A stretch of 64,000 bases of DNA. It comes from Halovenus salina. Its GTDB lineage: Archaea > Halobacteriota > Halobacteria > Halobacteriales > Haloarculaceae. Below, piece by piece: positions 45,708-55,410 of the stretch. Under the pieces are notes generated by a model. It saw nothing but the letters and a program-made list of their open reading frames with translations. It was not told where the DNA came from and made no database searches. The DNA lies in NCBI RefSeq assembly GCF_026410925.1, contig NZ_CP112972.1, positions 124,001-188,000 of the forward strand, read 5' to 3'. Each line of letters starts with the position of its first letter. Within the stretch, counting starts at the first letter, position 1. The position numbers and the translations under genes are program-made.

Positions 45708-47528
45708 ATGGACGCCATCGACTACGCCTGGTACGACCAGGGGCGATACTGCAACTACTGGGAGCTCGACAGGACACTCAGGCGCGAACTGGAACGAGTC
45801 TCTCCCGAGGGCGAGTTCGAGTGGGCAGAGCCGCGGTTACAGGAGTTTGGTGGCGTTGTCGGCGAGACAGTCGCGGACAACGCCGACCACGCCGACAAAC
45901 ACGGCCCGACGCTTCACACCTACGACCGGGAGGGGAACGTTCAGAACTACGTCGAGTATCCGGCTACACTCGAAGAGACAGAGCGCCTGGCCTACGAGGC
46001 TGGTGTTGTTGCCGACGCCTTCGAGGCACCACCTGAGCGAGAGGAGCCACTCTCGCACACCCACTACTTTGGGATGCTGTATCTGCTCTCGTATGCCGAA
46101 ACGTCGGGATTCGTCTGTCCGGCCGCGATGACAGCCGGCGCGGCACACGTCCTCGAACTGTTCGACGACGGCGACCTCGACCCCTACTACGAGGCACTGA
46201 CCAGCCGCGACCACGACAGCCTCATCGAGGGGGCGATGTTCCTGACTGAAAAACAGGGCGGCAGCGACGTAGGCGCAAACGAGACCGTCGCCGAGTACGA
46301 CGAGGAGAGCGACTGCTGGCGGCTCACGGGCGAGAAGTGGTTCTGCTCGAACATCGACGCCGAGGGCACACTCGCGCTCGCCCGAACGCCAGACGCCCCA
46401 GCGGGTACCGACGGCCTCTCGATGTTTCTGGTTCCCCATGGCGACCCAGACGGAGGCGTTCTGACGAACCGGAAACGTAACGAATTCGACGGAAACCCGC
46501 CGCCAGAGGCGCTCAACGACCAGCGATACCGACGGCTGAAAGACAAACTCGGCACGACGAACGTTCCGACCGGAGAGGTCGAGTTCGATGGGACGAAAGC
46601 ACACCTTGTCGGCCAGCAAGAGCAGGGCTTCAAGCAGATGGCCGAGATGCTGAACCTCGAACGGCTCTCGAACGCTACGGGAGCCTGTGGCATCATCGGA
46701 CGGGCACTGCTCGAAAGCAAGATTCACGCGGCAAACCGCGAGGCGTTCGGCCAGCCAATCGGTGAGTTCCCACTCATGAAAGCGGACCTGGTGGATATGG
46801 CTGTCGACCACGAGGCCGCGACCGCGTTCACGTTCGAGGCGGCCCGGTACTTCTCCGAGCGCGAGCAGGCACGGCGAGATGGTGAAACAGCGGAGACCAC
46901 AAACAGGATGATGCGGCTGTTGACGCCGGTTGCAAAGCTCCGGACAGCCAGAATGGCAATCGACACGGCATCCTACGCGATGGAGATTCGCGGCGGTGAC
47001 GGCTACGTCGAGGAGTACGTTACAGAGCGACTCCTCAGGGACGCACAGGTGTTGCCTATCTGGGAAGGAACCGAGAACGTCCTCTCGCTGGACGTGCTCC
47101 GGGCGCTCGACCGAGAGGCCGCACACGAGCCGTTCGCTGTGGTCGTCCAGGACCATCTCGACAGTGTCGAGCACCCGTCACTCGCGGACGCTGCCGAAAC
47201 AGTCGAGTCGGAGTATCACGACCTGCTGGGCGCAATGGCCGACCTCGCGGGCAGAGACGAGGAGTACGCACAACTCAAGGCTAAGCGACTCGCCCACTAC
47301 ATCTTCGACGTGTTCGCCGGGGCGCTGTTGCTCGCACAAGCCCAGCGCGAACTCGACGAGGGGAACGGTCGCCTGGCGCTGGTGGCTCGGCGGTTCGTCG
47401 CGAACGAGCTCGAATCGCGAGATGCCCGCGGCATCACCGACGGCGAACGGTTCGCAGTCGAGCAGTTCGACGCCATCGTCCGGTTCGCGCCCGTCTCGCC
47501 GGACGAACTCGCCGAATCTGGTAACTAG
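45708..47528 (+). CDS. AidB-like acyl-CoA dehydrogenase family protein
   Basis: A 606-residue flavoprotein with the acyl-CoA dehydrogenase fold. The FAD region is FLTEKQGGSDVGANET, and WRLTGEKWFCSNIDAEG follows. The C-terminal helical domain has MEIRGGDGYVEEY and LPIWEGTENVLSLDVLRAL, as in AidB, where Glu of the WEG motif replaces the usual catalytic arrangement. A C-terminal extension of about 130 residues is typical of AidB. Substrate and role (alkylation response or acyl-CoA oxidation) are open. ATG 45708 is about 28 bases after a TATA-like GATTTTAGG. Confidence 0.87.
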   Translation: MDAIDYAWYDQGRYCNYWELDRTLRRELERVSPEGEFEWAEPRLQEFGGVVGETVADNADHADKHGPTLHTYDREGNVQNYVEYPATLEETERLAYEAGVVADAFEAPPEREEPLSHTHYFGMLYLLSYAETSGFVCPAAMTAGAAHVLELFDDGDLDPYYEALTSRDHDSLIEGAMFLTEKQGGSDVGANETVAEYDEESDCWRLTGEKWFCSNIDAEGTLALARTPDAPAGTDGLSMFLVPHGDPDGGVLTNRKRNEFDGNPPPEALNDQRYRRLKDKLGTTNVPTGEVEFDGTKAHLVGQQEQGFKQMAEMLNLERLSNATGACGIIGRALLESKIHAANREAFGQPIGEFPLMKADLVDMAVDHEAATAFTFEAARYFSEREQARRDGETAETTNRMMRLLTPVAKLRTARMAIDTASYAMEIRGGDGYVEEYVTERLLRDAQVLPIWEGTENVLSLDVLRALDREAAHEPFAVVVQDHLDSVEHPSLADAAETVESEYHDLLGAMADLAGRDEEYAQLKAKRLAHYIFDVFAGALLLAQAQRELDEGNGRLALVARRFVANELESRDARGITDGERFAVEQFDAIVRFAPVSPDELAESGN

Positions 47529-47587
47529 TTGTTACAGACGTGCTGTCGAGTAAACCGCCTCGGCCTGCTCCGCCTGTAAAACACGCA

Positions 47588-47758
47588 TCACGGTGAAGAG
47601 AAATAGCCGTCAGCAAACATCAGGACAGCCAGAATCACCACTGGGAGGAGGTACATCATCACCCCCCTGTTCGGAAATATCCAGATTGCTGCGAGAAAGC
47701 CGAGAGTTGCTGAGAGGACACAGTACCCCAGGAACTGTCGGTCGGCAAGTTTTGTCAT
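47588..47758 (-). CDS. Small two-helix membrane protein
   Basis: A 56-residue hydrophobic protein with two membrane helices (LGYCVLSATLGFLAAIWIF and MMYLLPVVILAVLMFA). Family not recognised. A minus-strand TATA-like TTTTAATATT around 47783-47792 fits ATG 47758 as a leaderless start. ATG 47773 in the same frame would add 5 residues. It lies between acyl-CoA dehydrogenase and the methyltransferase. Confidence 0.6.
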   Translation of the reverse strand: MTKLADRQFLGYCVLSATLGFLAAIWIFPNRGVMMYLLPVVILAVLMFADGYFSSP

Positions 47759-47905
47759 CACATTCGTTCTCATGGGAACAATATTAAAACCACAGTCACC
47801 CGGAATGTCGGGTTGCCTGTGTGGGATGCCCCAGCGGTTCCACGCACAGGTGTTTGGTGGGGGTTTTGCAAACGCTTATTCACGAGACACCGCTATCTCT
47901 ACAGA

Positions 47906-48772
47906 ATGGCCGACGACGCGCTCGACACCGACGAAGTTGCCGGCATCTACGACGAGTTACTGGAGACCTACAAGAAACAGTGGGACCACCAGGGCCACCG
48001 GAGCCTGCATCTCGGCTACTACGACGACGACCACACCGAGCCCGGTGCTGCGGCGATGAACACGATGCGGATTCTCTCGAATGCCGCCGATATAACCGAG
48101 GACGATACCGTGTTGAACATCGGCTGTGGAGCCGGCGAGGACTCGGTCTGGAATGCCCGGGCACACGGAGCGACGGTCATCGGCGTCAACATCTCCGAAC
48201 AGCAGCTCGAACTGGCGCGGGAGAACGCCCGCAACCACGACGTGGCGGAGCGGACCGACTTTCGGTACGACGACTTCCACGATCTCTCGACGGTCGAGGA
48301 CGACAGCATCGACGTGGTCTGGGGGCTCGAAGCACTCTCACACTCACACGACAGGGCTGTGGCACTCGAACAGGCAACGCGCGTACTCAAACCCGGCGGC
48401 AGAGTCGCGTTCACCGACATCTTCCTGCGGCCCGGTGCCGGGCCACTCGCTGCAGAAGACAAACAGAAGCTGGCGCAGATAAACGACGCTCTCGGCATCC
48501 GAATCGGCCCGATTACTGATTTCGAGGAGACGCTCGAATCGGCCGGTTTCGACGAGATAGCGATTCGAAACATGACCGACGGTATCCGGAAATCGACCAA
48601 GCGCCGCCAGCAGTTCTCGAAAGTCGCCGGCCCCGTCGGGAAGGTGCTCGGTGCCGTCGACGCCGTCTCGTCGACGAAGGTGGCGGCCTTCGAGGCACAT
48701 TCGAACATCCACGAGTTCGTCGACCGTGGCGTCATCGGCTACTATCTCGCGACCGCGACGCTGCCGGTGTAG
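47906..48772 (+). CDS. SAM-dependent class I methyltransferase
   Basis: A 288-residue enzyme. Motif I is VLNIGCGAGEDSVWNARAHG, with the acidic loop replaced by VIGVNISEQQLELARENA. Motif IV region is DVVWGLEALSHSHDRAVAL and motif VI is VLKPGGRVAFTDIF. The pattern resembles small-molecule or quinone/tocopherol-type C- and N-methyltransferases. The substrate cannot be set. The TATA-like GCTTATT near 47873-47880 supports ATG 47906. Confidence 0.85.
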   Translation: MADDALDTDEVAGIYDELLETYKKQWDHQGHRSLHLGYYDDDHTEPGAAAMNTMRILSNAADITEDDTVLNIGCGAGEDSVWNARAHGATVIGVNISEQQLELARENARNHDVAERTDFRYDDFHDLSTVEDDSIDVVWGLEALSHSHDRAVALEQATRVLKPGGRVAFTDIFLRPGAGPLAAEDKQKLAQINDALGIRIGPITDFEETLESAGFDEIAIRNMTDGIRKSTKRRQQFSKVAGPVGKVLGAVDAVSSTKVAAFEAHSNIHEFVDRGVIGYYLATATLPV

Positions 48773-48776
48773 CCTG

Positions 48777-50315
48777 TCAGCGCTCGGCGGAGAGAAGCCG
48801 GTCGCCGAAATAAAAGAGAGTCGCGGTGGTTGCGCCCCAGGTGACGTGTCCGACCAGCGAGGCGAGCGGGACATTCGGCAGCGGCGCGTCGATGCCGACC
48901 AGTCGGAGCCACACGGGCATTACCAGCCCGGCAGCGAACACCCAGAGCCCGAGGGCGAACACGATACCGATGCCCAGACGCGGCGCGGGCCGCCTTCCGT
49001 ACGCCTGCGGGAGAATGACGAGGACGGCAGCGTACAGCAACGCGAAGACGACGCTGTGGAACTCGTGTGTAATCATCGCGACGACGCTATTCTCGATACC
49101 GTACAGCGCACTGACTTCCTGGAGATCGAACCCGACAAACACCATCGCTGCCGCCATCGTCAGCCCCGCAGCCAGTCCGACCGGGACGGCAAGAGCAGTC
49201 TCTGCCGGCGACACGCCCGGCGTCGAGGTCGTCGACCCTCCCTCCAAGGCGTCCCCGGCGACCCGCGGAAGCTGTACCGACACGGTGGTCCCGTCTTCGT
49301 CGACCGATGTCTCGATACGACCGTCGAATCCTTCGACCAGAAGACGAACGATGTTCATCCCAAATCCGGTCGTCGGGTCGTCGTACTCGGCTATCTCGCC
49401 GCGCTCCAGCAGAGCCTGCTGCTCGTCGGAGAGGCCCGGACCGTTGTCGCGGACGTGGACCGTCGCCGTCGTTCGCGACGCCTCGATAGAGACGGCCAGC
49501 CTGGGTGTGTCCGCGTCGCTGTACTCGACAGCGTTCTCGAAGAGGTGCCGAAAGACCTCCGCGAGCTGGGAGTTGGCACGAACCTCCACCGGCTCGTCGG
49601 GGCCGTCGAACGAGCAGTCCACGTCCGAATTGAGGGATTCGAGGGTGTCGAGTTCGGATTCGACGCAGTTACCCACGTCGACGGGCCCCAGCGAGATGTC
49701 GTCCGTGTCGGCTGTCTCCGAGAGATACTTGACGTTCTCGATGACCTGGACGATGCTGTCGGCTTGCCGTCCGACCACGTCGACCGAGTCGTCGTTGAGG
49801 CCGTCCTGAAGCACGTCGGCATGACCTTTGATTGCCATCGCCGAGTTGATAACCTTGTCGCGCAGCAGGCGGTTCAAGACGACCAGCCGGTTGGTCTGTT
49901 GTGTTAGCGTCTCGCGCTGTCTGGCCGCCCGGGCCGCGTAGAGGCCGGTGAGAGCACCACCAACCGAGCCGCCGATAAGGAAATTTGAGAGGTAGGTTTG
50001 CTCTCGAACTACCGTTGGGTCCGTGAGCACATCTGGTTCGACGCCGACGACTGTCACGACCACGAGGATGCTCATAGAGCCGGTTCCCAACAGACACCAC
50101 CGAAGGGTCTTCTGTAACAGGAGTTCGTCGTACGTACCGACGGCGAGAACCACGCCAAAGGCGGTCAACGAGAGACCCACAACCAGCGGAATCAGCCCGG
50201 TGAAAAGGAACTCGCGGGTCGTCTCGGTCGCCGCAAGCGTCACTGTAAACCGAGTGAGAGCGAAGCCGATGAGTGCGACCAGCAACCCGCGTACAGAAAC
50301 CCCGTACAGGTCCAT
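48777..50315 (-). CDS. Membrane histidine-kinase-like protein with Asp at the phospho-His position
   Basis: A 512-residue protein. Residues about 5-115 hold four membrane helices. A DHp-like helix follows with LNRLLRDKVINSAMAIKGH: the usual R-H-D/N of haloarchaeal kinases reads R-D-K, so the phospho-acceptor is Asp153 in place of His. A His occurs 12 residues later (His165). The ATPase domain keeps an N box (FRHLFENAVEYS), G1 (DNGPGLSDE) and a changed G2 (TGFGMNIVRLL). After about residue 385 comes a second membrane domain of about four helices. ATG 50315 excludes a long upstream extension into the trkA promoter. Confidence 0.85.
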   Translation of the reverse strand: MDLYGVSVRGLLVALIGFALTRFTVTLAATETTREFLFTGLIPLVVGLSLTAFGVVLAVGTYDELLLQKTLRWCLLGTGSMSILVVVTVVGVEPDVLTDPTVVREQTYLSNFLIGGSVGGALTGLYAARAARQRETLTQQTNRLVVLNRLLRDKVINSAMAIKGHADVLQDGLNDDSVDVVGRQADSIVQVIENVKYLSETADTDDISLGPVDVGNCVESELDTLESLNSDVDCSFDGPDEPVEVRANSQLAEVFRHLFENAVEYSDADTPRLAVSIEASRTTATVHVRDNGPGLSDEQQALLERGEIAEYDDPTTGFGMNIVRLLVEGFDGRIETSVDEDGTTVSVQLPRVAGDALEGGSTTSTPGVSPAETALAVPVGLAAGLTMAAAMVFVGFDLQEVSALYGIENSVVAMITHEFHSVVFALLYAAVLVILPQAYGRRPAPRLGIGIVFALGLWVFAAGLVMPVWLRLVGIDAPLPNVPLASLVGHVTWGATTATLFYFGDRLLSAER

Positions 50316-50470
50316 CGCCAGTACATAGCATGCGAGCGACGAAAGGCTTTCGACATCGCTGGGCCGTGTGGCGGGCCCAGTCAATTCCTCTATCCTTGAC
50401 GAGTGAGGGAGGGAGACTCCCCTTCCGCCGACACAGCCCCTCCGGCTCGCAATTAGGAGAAAGGGAAACG

Positions 50471-50478
50471 ACTTAACC
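50471..50478 (+). promoter_or_regulatory. TATA box of trkA
   Basis: ACTTAACC lies about 27 bases before the ATG at 50502, consistent with leaderless transcription of the potassium-uptake genes. The 186-base gap is shared with the divergent kinase-like gene. Confidence 0.45.
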
Positions 50479-50501
50479 GCTCGGCCGAGAGGATTCCGGC
50501 A

Positions 50502-51839
50502 ATGCGGGTCGTCATCATCGGAGCCGGAGAGGTCGGGACCGCGATAGCCGCGGATTTGGCTGACGAGCACGACGTAGTTGTCGTCGAAAGGGACCCACAG
50601 CGCGCCGAGGACCTGAAATACCAGCTTGACGTGCTGACGCTCTCGGGAGATGGCACCTCACTGGAGACGCTGGAAACCGCGGAGACTGAGTCGGCAGACC
50701 TGTTCATCGCCTGTACCGACGACGACCGGGCGAATCTCATCGCCTGTGGAACGGCGAAAACGCTCGGAACACCGTTTACGATTGCACGAGCAAAAAGCAT
50801 CGAGTATCTCCATACCTGGGAACGGAACCGCTCGGCGTTCGGCGTCGACTTCCTGGTCTGTTCGGACCTCCTCACCGCCGAAGATATCGTCCGAGTCATC
50901 GGCCTGCCCGCGGCAGTCGACATCGACCAGTTCGCCGGCGGCCTCGTCCAGATGGCCGAGTTCGAGATATCGGCTGGAAGTCCCGTTACCGGCCAGACAA
51001 TCGCCGAGGCAGACCGGTTCGAATCGCTCACGTTCGCGGGACTGTTCCGCGACGAGGAGATACTCATCCCGCGAGGCGAGACGCGCATCGAGGCCAACGA
51101 CAGAGCCGTCGTCATCGGAAGTCCGGAAAGTGTCCAGTCGTTCGCCCTTGACATCGCGCCCGAGACGACCCCGGGGAGCGCCGACGAGATTGTCATTGTC
51201 GGCGGCAGCGAAATCGGGTATCACACCGCTCGCCTGCTCGAAGAGCGCGGCCTCAGCCCGACACTTGTCGAGGAAAACGAGCCCCGTGCGCGCCATCTCT
51301 CCGAAGAACTTCCGGACACACTCGTCATGCAACACGACGCGACAGACACCGATTTCATGGTCCGGGAACACCTCGACGAGGCCGACGTGTTACTAGCTGC
51401 TAAGGACTCCGACGAACAGAATCTGCTCGTCGCTGTGCTGGCGAAACGGCTGGGGGTCAGCCGTGTCGTTGCTGTCGTCGAGAACCTGGAGTACGTCGAC
51501 CTCTTCGAGGAGATCGGTATCGACGTTGCAGTCAACCCACGGGAGGTGACCGCTGAGGAGATTATTCGCTTTAGCTTCGAGAGTGTCGCCGAGAACCTCT
51601 CTGTGCTCGAACACGACCAGGCGGAGGTTCTGGAGTTCGAGCTTGAGGAGGACAGTCAGCTAATTGGACGGCCGATTCAGGAACTCGACAGAGAGATTGA
51701 ATTCCCGATGGTGATTGGGGCGCTGACCCGCGACGGTGCGTTCATCCCTCCCCGTGGTGATACGGTGTTCCAGCCGGGCGACAATATCGTTGTCTTCGTC
51801 GAAACCGAGTTCGTGAGCGAGCTGACCTGTCTGGCCTGA
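50502..51839 (+). CDS. trkA: Trk potassium uptake regulatory subunit TrkA
   Basis: A 445-residue cytoplasmic regulator with two tandem RCK (TrkA_N plus TrkA_C) units. The first Rossmann motif is VVIIGAGEVGTAIAADL (GAGEVG at 7-12). The second is IVIVGGSEIGYHTARLLEE near residue 230. Each unit ends with a TrkA_C domain (SPVTGQTIAEAD and SQLIGRPIQELD). NAD(H) or nucleotides bound here gate the TrkH channel. The gene is directly upstream of trkH. Confidence 0.94.
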   Translation: MRVVIIGAGEVGTAIAADLADEHDVVVVERDPQRAEDLKYQLDVLTLSGDGTSLETLETAETESADLFIACTDDDRANLIACGTAKTLGTPFTIARAKSIEYLHTWERNRSAFGVDFLVCSDLLTAEDIVRVIGLPAAVDIDQFAGGLVQMAEFEISAGSPVTGQTIAEADRFESLTFAGLFRDEEILIPRGETRIEANDRAVVIGSPESVQSFALDIAPETTPGSADEIVIVGGSEIGYHTARLLEERGLSPTLVEENEPRARHLSEELPDTLVMQHDATDTDFMVREHLDEADVLLAAKDSDEQNLLVAVLAKRLGVSRVVAVVENLEYVDLFEEIGIDVAVNPREVTAEEIIRFSFESVAENLSVLEHDQAEVLEFELEEDSQLIGRPIQELDREIEFPMVIGALTRDGAFIPPRGDTVFQPGDNIVVFVETEFVSELTCLA

Positions 51840-51925
51840 GCTGGCTGTCGCAGTACCCGTTGTCCCATCCAGAGGTAACCGAAGGACTCAAGCCACTGCC
51901 ATGGGCAATCCTGGTAACGTCAGAG

Positions 51926-53527
51926 ATGGTATGGCGAATCGACTGGCAGGCTAGCCTGGGCGTCCTGGGGACGGTGTTGACCTACCTCGCCTTGACGATG
52001 CTCGTGCCGCTGGCTGTGGGGGTCGTCTATATGGAGGACATCTGGGTGTTTGTGGTCTCGATACTGCTTGTTGTCCTCCTCGGGTTGGGGTTGAAACGGC
52101 TCGACCCAGAGCCAGACCTCGGCCCACAGGAGGCGCTGTTGTTGGTCGCGCTGGCTTGGATAGCCGCGCCGATTGTCGGAACGATTCCGTACCTTCTCGC
52201 TGGGTTCGGCACTGAGTCGACGGTCGGCTTACAGACGAGTTCGTTCGGCGCAGCCGTCGAGTCGATTGTCAACGCCCTGTTCGAGTCGACGAGCGGGTTC
52301 ACGACCACCGGCGCGACCGTCCTAGGCGAGATAAGCCTCGAACAGCACTCCCACGCGCTGATGATGTGGCGACAGCTTACCCAGTGGCTCGGCGGGATGG
52401 GAATTATCGTCTTGATGATTGCCATCTTGCCGGAGGTAGCCGTCAACGGGGCAGAGCTGATGCGCTCGGAGGCACCCGGCCCGGACCTCCAGAAGCTCAC
52501 GCCGAAGATTGCCGAAACGGCACGTGCGCTGTGGATTATTTACTTCGGTTTCACCGTCTTGCTCGTTGTCATCCTCTATGGTCTCCATGTCGTGGGTGGA
52601 GTGACAGGAACCGAACTCGCTCCGAACATGAACCTCTACAACGCCGTCGCACACGGCTTCACGACGCTGCCAACCGGTGGGTTCTCGCCACAGGCCGACA
52701 GCATCGCGGCGTTTTCGGCGCTCGTCCAGTGGGTCATCATCCCCTTCATGGTCGTGGCCGGGGTGAACTTCGCGCTGTTCTGGCACGTGTTCCGTGGCGA
52801 AGCCCGTGCCCTGCTCGATAACGCCGAGTTCCGAACCTACGCGGGTCTCCTCGCAGCGTTATTCGCTGTGCTTGCTGTCCTGCTGTTCGGCGGTGCCGTT
52901 CCGGAGACCAGTCCTGGTGGGGTGACAGACGGCGCTACCGAGAACGCACTGCGGCAGGCCGCCTTCCAGATTGGCTCGCTGATGAACTCGACTGGGTTCG
53001 CGACGGCCGACTTCGCACAGTGGACAAACGGCGGCACCGAGGCCCAGCTCGTCCTGCTGTTTGCAATGTTCATCGGCGGCTCTGCGGGCTCGACCGGCGG
53101 CGGTATCAAGATAATTCGGTGGCTTCTCGTCTTCAAGGCGATTCGCCGGGAACTATACACCAGTGCCCGCCCCGACGTGGTCGAGCCGGTGCGCCTCGGC
53201 GGCAACGTCGTCGACGAGGACACGATTCGTGGCATCATGGTGTTCACCTTGCTGTATATCCTCCTCTTTGGATTTGCCGCTGTGTTCATCATGCTTGACT
53301 CGGCCAGGATCGGGGTCGACCTGACCGTCCTCGAATCGATGAGCGCGTCACTCGCAACTATCGGGAACATCGGCCCGGGATTCGGTGACCTCGGACCGTT
53401 CGGGAACTACCTCTTCTTCCCGGAGAGTTCGAAGATGTTGATGATCGTCCTGATGTGGCTCGGCCGGCTCGAAATCGTGCCCGTGCTGGCGCTTCTCGTT
53501 GCCGGGATACGAGACACGGGACGGTGA
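51926..53527 (+). CDS. trkH: Trk potassium transporter membrane subunit TrkH
   Basis: A 533-residue membrane protein with the four-repeat TrkH/KtrB layout. The selectivity-filter glycines occur in ESTSGFTTTGATVL, ATLPTGGFSPQ-like TTLPTGGFSPQ, NSTGFATADFAQW and LATIGNIGPGFGDLG. GGMGIIVLMIAILP and GGSAGSTGGGIKIIRWLL are family blocks. The preferred start is ATG 51926; the open frame begins at TTG 51860, which would add 22 residues without family similarity. It works with TrkA upstream. Confidence 0.92.
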   Translation: MVWRIDWQASLGVLGTVLTYLALTMLVPLAVGVVYMEDIWVFVVSILLVVLLGLGLKRLDPEPDLGPQEALLLVALAWIAAPIVGTIPYLLAGFGTESTVGLQTSSFGAAVESIVNALFESTSGFTTTGATVLGEISLEQHSHALMMWRQLTQWLGGMGIIVLMIAILPEVAVNGAELMRSEAPGPDLQKLTPKIAETARALWIIYFGFTVLLVVILYGLHVVGGVTGTELAPNMNLYNAVAHGFTTLPTGGFSPQADSIAAFSALVQWVIIPFMVVAGVNFALFWHVFRGEARALLDNAEFRTYAGLLAALFAVLAVLLFGGAVPETSPGGVTDGATENALRQAAFQIGSLMNSTGFATADFAQWTNGGTEAQLVLLFAMFIGGSAGSTGGGIKIIRWLLVFKAIRRELYTSARPDVVEPVRLGGNVVDEDTIRGIMVFTLLYILLFGFAAVFIMLDSARIGVDLTVLESMSASLATIGNIGPGFGDLGPFGNYLFFPESSKMLMIVLMWLGRLEIVPVLALLVAGIRDTGR

Positions 53528-53591
53528 GCCGCCAGCGCCGTGGCGACACAATCTAGTAACCTCTTTATCTCGACCCGGAGAATGCGACTGT

Positions 53592-55220
53592 ATGACCAGC
53601 TGGCGCCGACGAATCGTTGGCTCGCTTCTGGGGGTACTCGGGCTCGTCGTCGCGTATACGTTCATCTATCGGTGGTCGATGATGTCCTTCGAGGGGGTCG
53701 AAATAACGGTATTCGAGTCCCTCCAGGTCGTCATCGAAGCGTTCACCACCGCTGGGTTCGGTGGAGACACGCAACACTGGAACACGAACGCGATGAACGC
53801 CCTTATCGTCGTTATGAACCTCACCGGGGTGTTGCTGGTCTTTCTGGCGCTCCCGCTGTTTGTGGTACCACTCTTCCAGCAGGCTCTCGAAGACAGCCCA
53901 CAGGAGTCGACCGATCTGACCGACCACGTCATCATCTGTTCGTACAACTCCAGGGAGGACATCCTCCGCTCGGAGCTCGAAGCGGCGGACGTTTCCCACG
54001 TCGTTATCGACGACGACCCAGAGACAGTCCTCGAACTGAACGATGACGGCATCGAAGCCATCCTGGGTGATGCCAGCGAAGAGGAGACATTCCAGGCAGC
54101 GAACGTCGAGCAGGCGCGTGCTGTGGTTGCCGACGTTTCGGACGAAGAGAACGTCCCAGTTATCCTCACCGCCCGGGAGTTGAACGAGGAGCTGTTGATA
54201 GTCAGTGTCGCCGAGAGTGAACAGGACGCGATATACCACCGGTACGCGGGGGCAGACGAGGTGATTCGGCCACGGGAGGCGCTGGGCCGCAGTCTGGCCA
54301 AGAAGGCGACACTGTCGATAACCCAGGAACTACACGAGACACTCGAACTCAGCGGCGATTTCGAACTCTCCGAACTCCTCGTCAAACCCGGCAGCGACCT
54401 GGCCGGGCAGACAGTCGCCGAGTCAGGACTCCGGAACACCATCGGAGCGACCGTTCTCGGGATGTGGACCAACGGAGAGTTCATCCCGCTCCCGGAGGCC
54501 GAGCGCCGTATCGAGGATAACTCGATTCTCCTCGTGGCCGGCAGTCACCAACAGCTCCAGCAGGTCAACAGTCGGACCATTGCACCCAAAGCATCGGACG
54601 ATGACCGCGTTGTCGTTGCCGGGTACGGCGTCGTCGGCCAGAGTGTCGTCGCCGAACTTGATGAGGCGGGCATCTCGAGTACTGTCGTCGATGCGGTCGA
54701 CGGAGACGGCATCGATGTCGTCGGTGATGTCAACGACCCGGAGACGCTCCAGCAGGCAGATGTCGAGAGCGCCAAGTTCGTCGTCCTCGCACTCGACGAC
54801 GACACGACGACGATGTACTCGACGGTCGCGCTCGAACAGCTCGTCTCCGACCCAGAGGTCATCGCCCGCGCAAACGACGTCGAAAACACGACCAAACTCT
54901 ACCGCGCCGGAGCCGAGTACGTCCTCGCGCTGTCGACTGTCACCGGCCGGATGCTCTCGTCGGTACTTATCGATGAAGAGGAGGTCCTCAGCCCCGATCT
55001 GCAGTTCGAGGTTATTCGCACCTCAGCCCCAGCACTCGAAGGTCGGAGCCTCGGTGAGGCCGACGTCGGCGATATCACGGGCGCAACTGTGGTTGCCGTC
55101 GAGCGCGACGGTGAGCTGTTGACGAACATCGGTCCGGAGTACACTGCCAGGGCCGACGACACCCTCATCGTCGCCGGAAGTGATGTCGCCGTCAACGAGT
55201 TCATCAGATTATCGAAGTAG
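53592..55220 (+). CDS. Two-helix potassium-channel-like protein with two RCK domains
   Basis: A 542-residue protein. The N-terminus has two membrane helices (SLLGVLGLVVAYTFIY and LIVVMNLTGVLLVFLALPLFVVPLF) around a pore loop VVIEAFTTAGFGGDTQHW. The filter is T-T-A-G-F-G-G-D, a variant of the usual T-V-G-Y-G-D. Two TrkA_N/TrkA_C units follow (DHVIICSYNSREDILRSEL; VVVAGYGVVGQSVVAEL). It likely forms an RCK-gated K+ channel. A TATA-like CTTTATCT (about 53563-53570) sits 25 bases before ATG 53592. It follows trkA and trkH. Confidence 0.88.
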   Translation: MTSWRRRIVGSLLGVLGLVVAYTFIYRWSMMSFEGVEITVFESLQVVIEAFTTAGFGGDTQHWNTNAMNALIVVMNLTGVLLVFLALPLFVVPLFQQALEDSPQESTDLTDHVIICSYNSREDILRSELEAADVSHVVIDDDPETVLELNDDGIEAILGDASEEETFQAANVEQARAVVADVSDEENVPVILTARELNEELLIVSVAESEQDAIYHRYAGADEVIRPREALGRSLAKKATLSITQELHETLELSGDFELSELLVKPGSDLAGQTVAESGLRNTIGATVLGMWTNGEFIPLPEAERRIEDNSILLVAGSHQQLQQVNSRTIAPKASDDDRVVVAGYGVVGQSVVAELDEAGISSTVVDAVDGDGIDVVGDVNDPETLQQADVESAKFVVLALDDDTTTMYSTVALEQLVSDPEVIARANDVENTTKLYRAGAEYVLALSTVTGRMLSSVLIDEEEVLSPDLQFEVIRTSAPALEGRSLGEADVGDITGATVVAVERDGELLTNIGPEYTARADDTLIVAGSDVAVNEFIRLSK

Positions 55221-55274
55221 CTACTGTCGGAAGACCGGAATCGTGGGTTACGTCGGCGAGAAGAGGCGTCTCCG

Positions 55275-55409
55275 TCAGGTCCACTCCATGTAGCCACACT
55301 TCCCGCAGTGGAGTCGGTCGCCGTGGTCGGCAAGGAAGGCGTCGCCGCATCGCTGACACTGCTCGTTGTCGGTGCTTCCGTCGTCGCCGTACAGTTCGTA
55401 GTGTGCCAT
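55275..55409 (-). CDS. rps27ae: 30S ribosomal protein S27ae
   Basis: A 44-residue zinc-ribbon ribosomal protein. The cysteine pattern is C-x2-C-x13-C-x2-C (CQRC ... CGKC), and the N-terminus [10 protein letters not shown] is typical. It starts 1 base after the end of the S24e gene on the same strand, the usual archaeal order. The longer open frame upstream covers S24e in another frame and is not real. Confidence 0.94.
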   Translation of the reverse strand: MAHYELYGDDGSTDNEQCQRCGDAFLADHGDRLHCGKCGYMEWT

Positions 55410-55410
55410 C

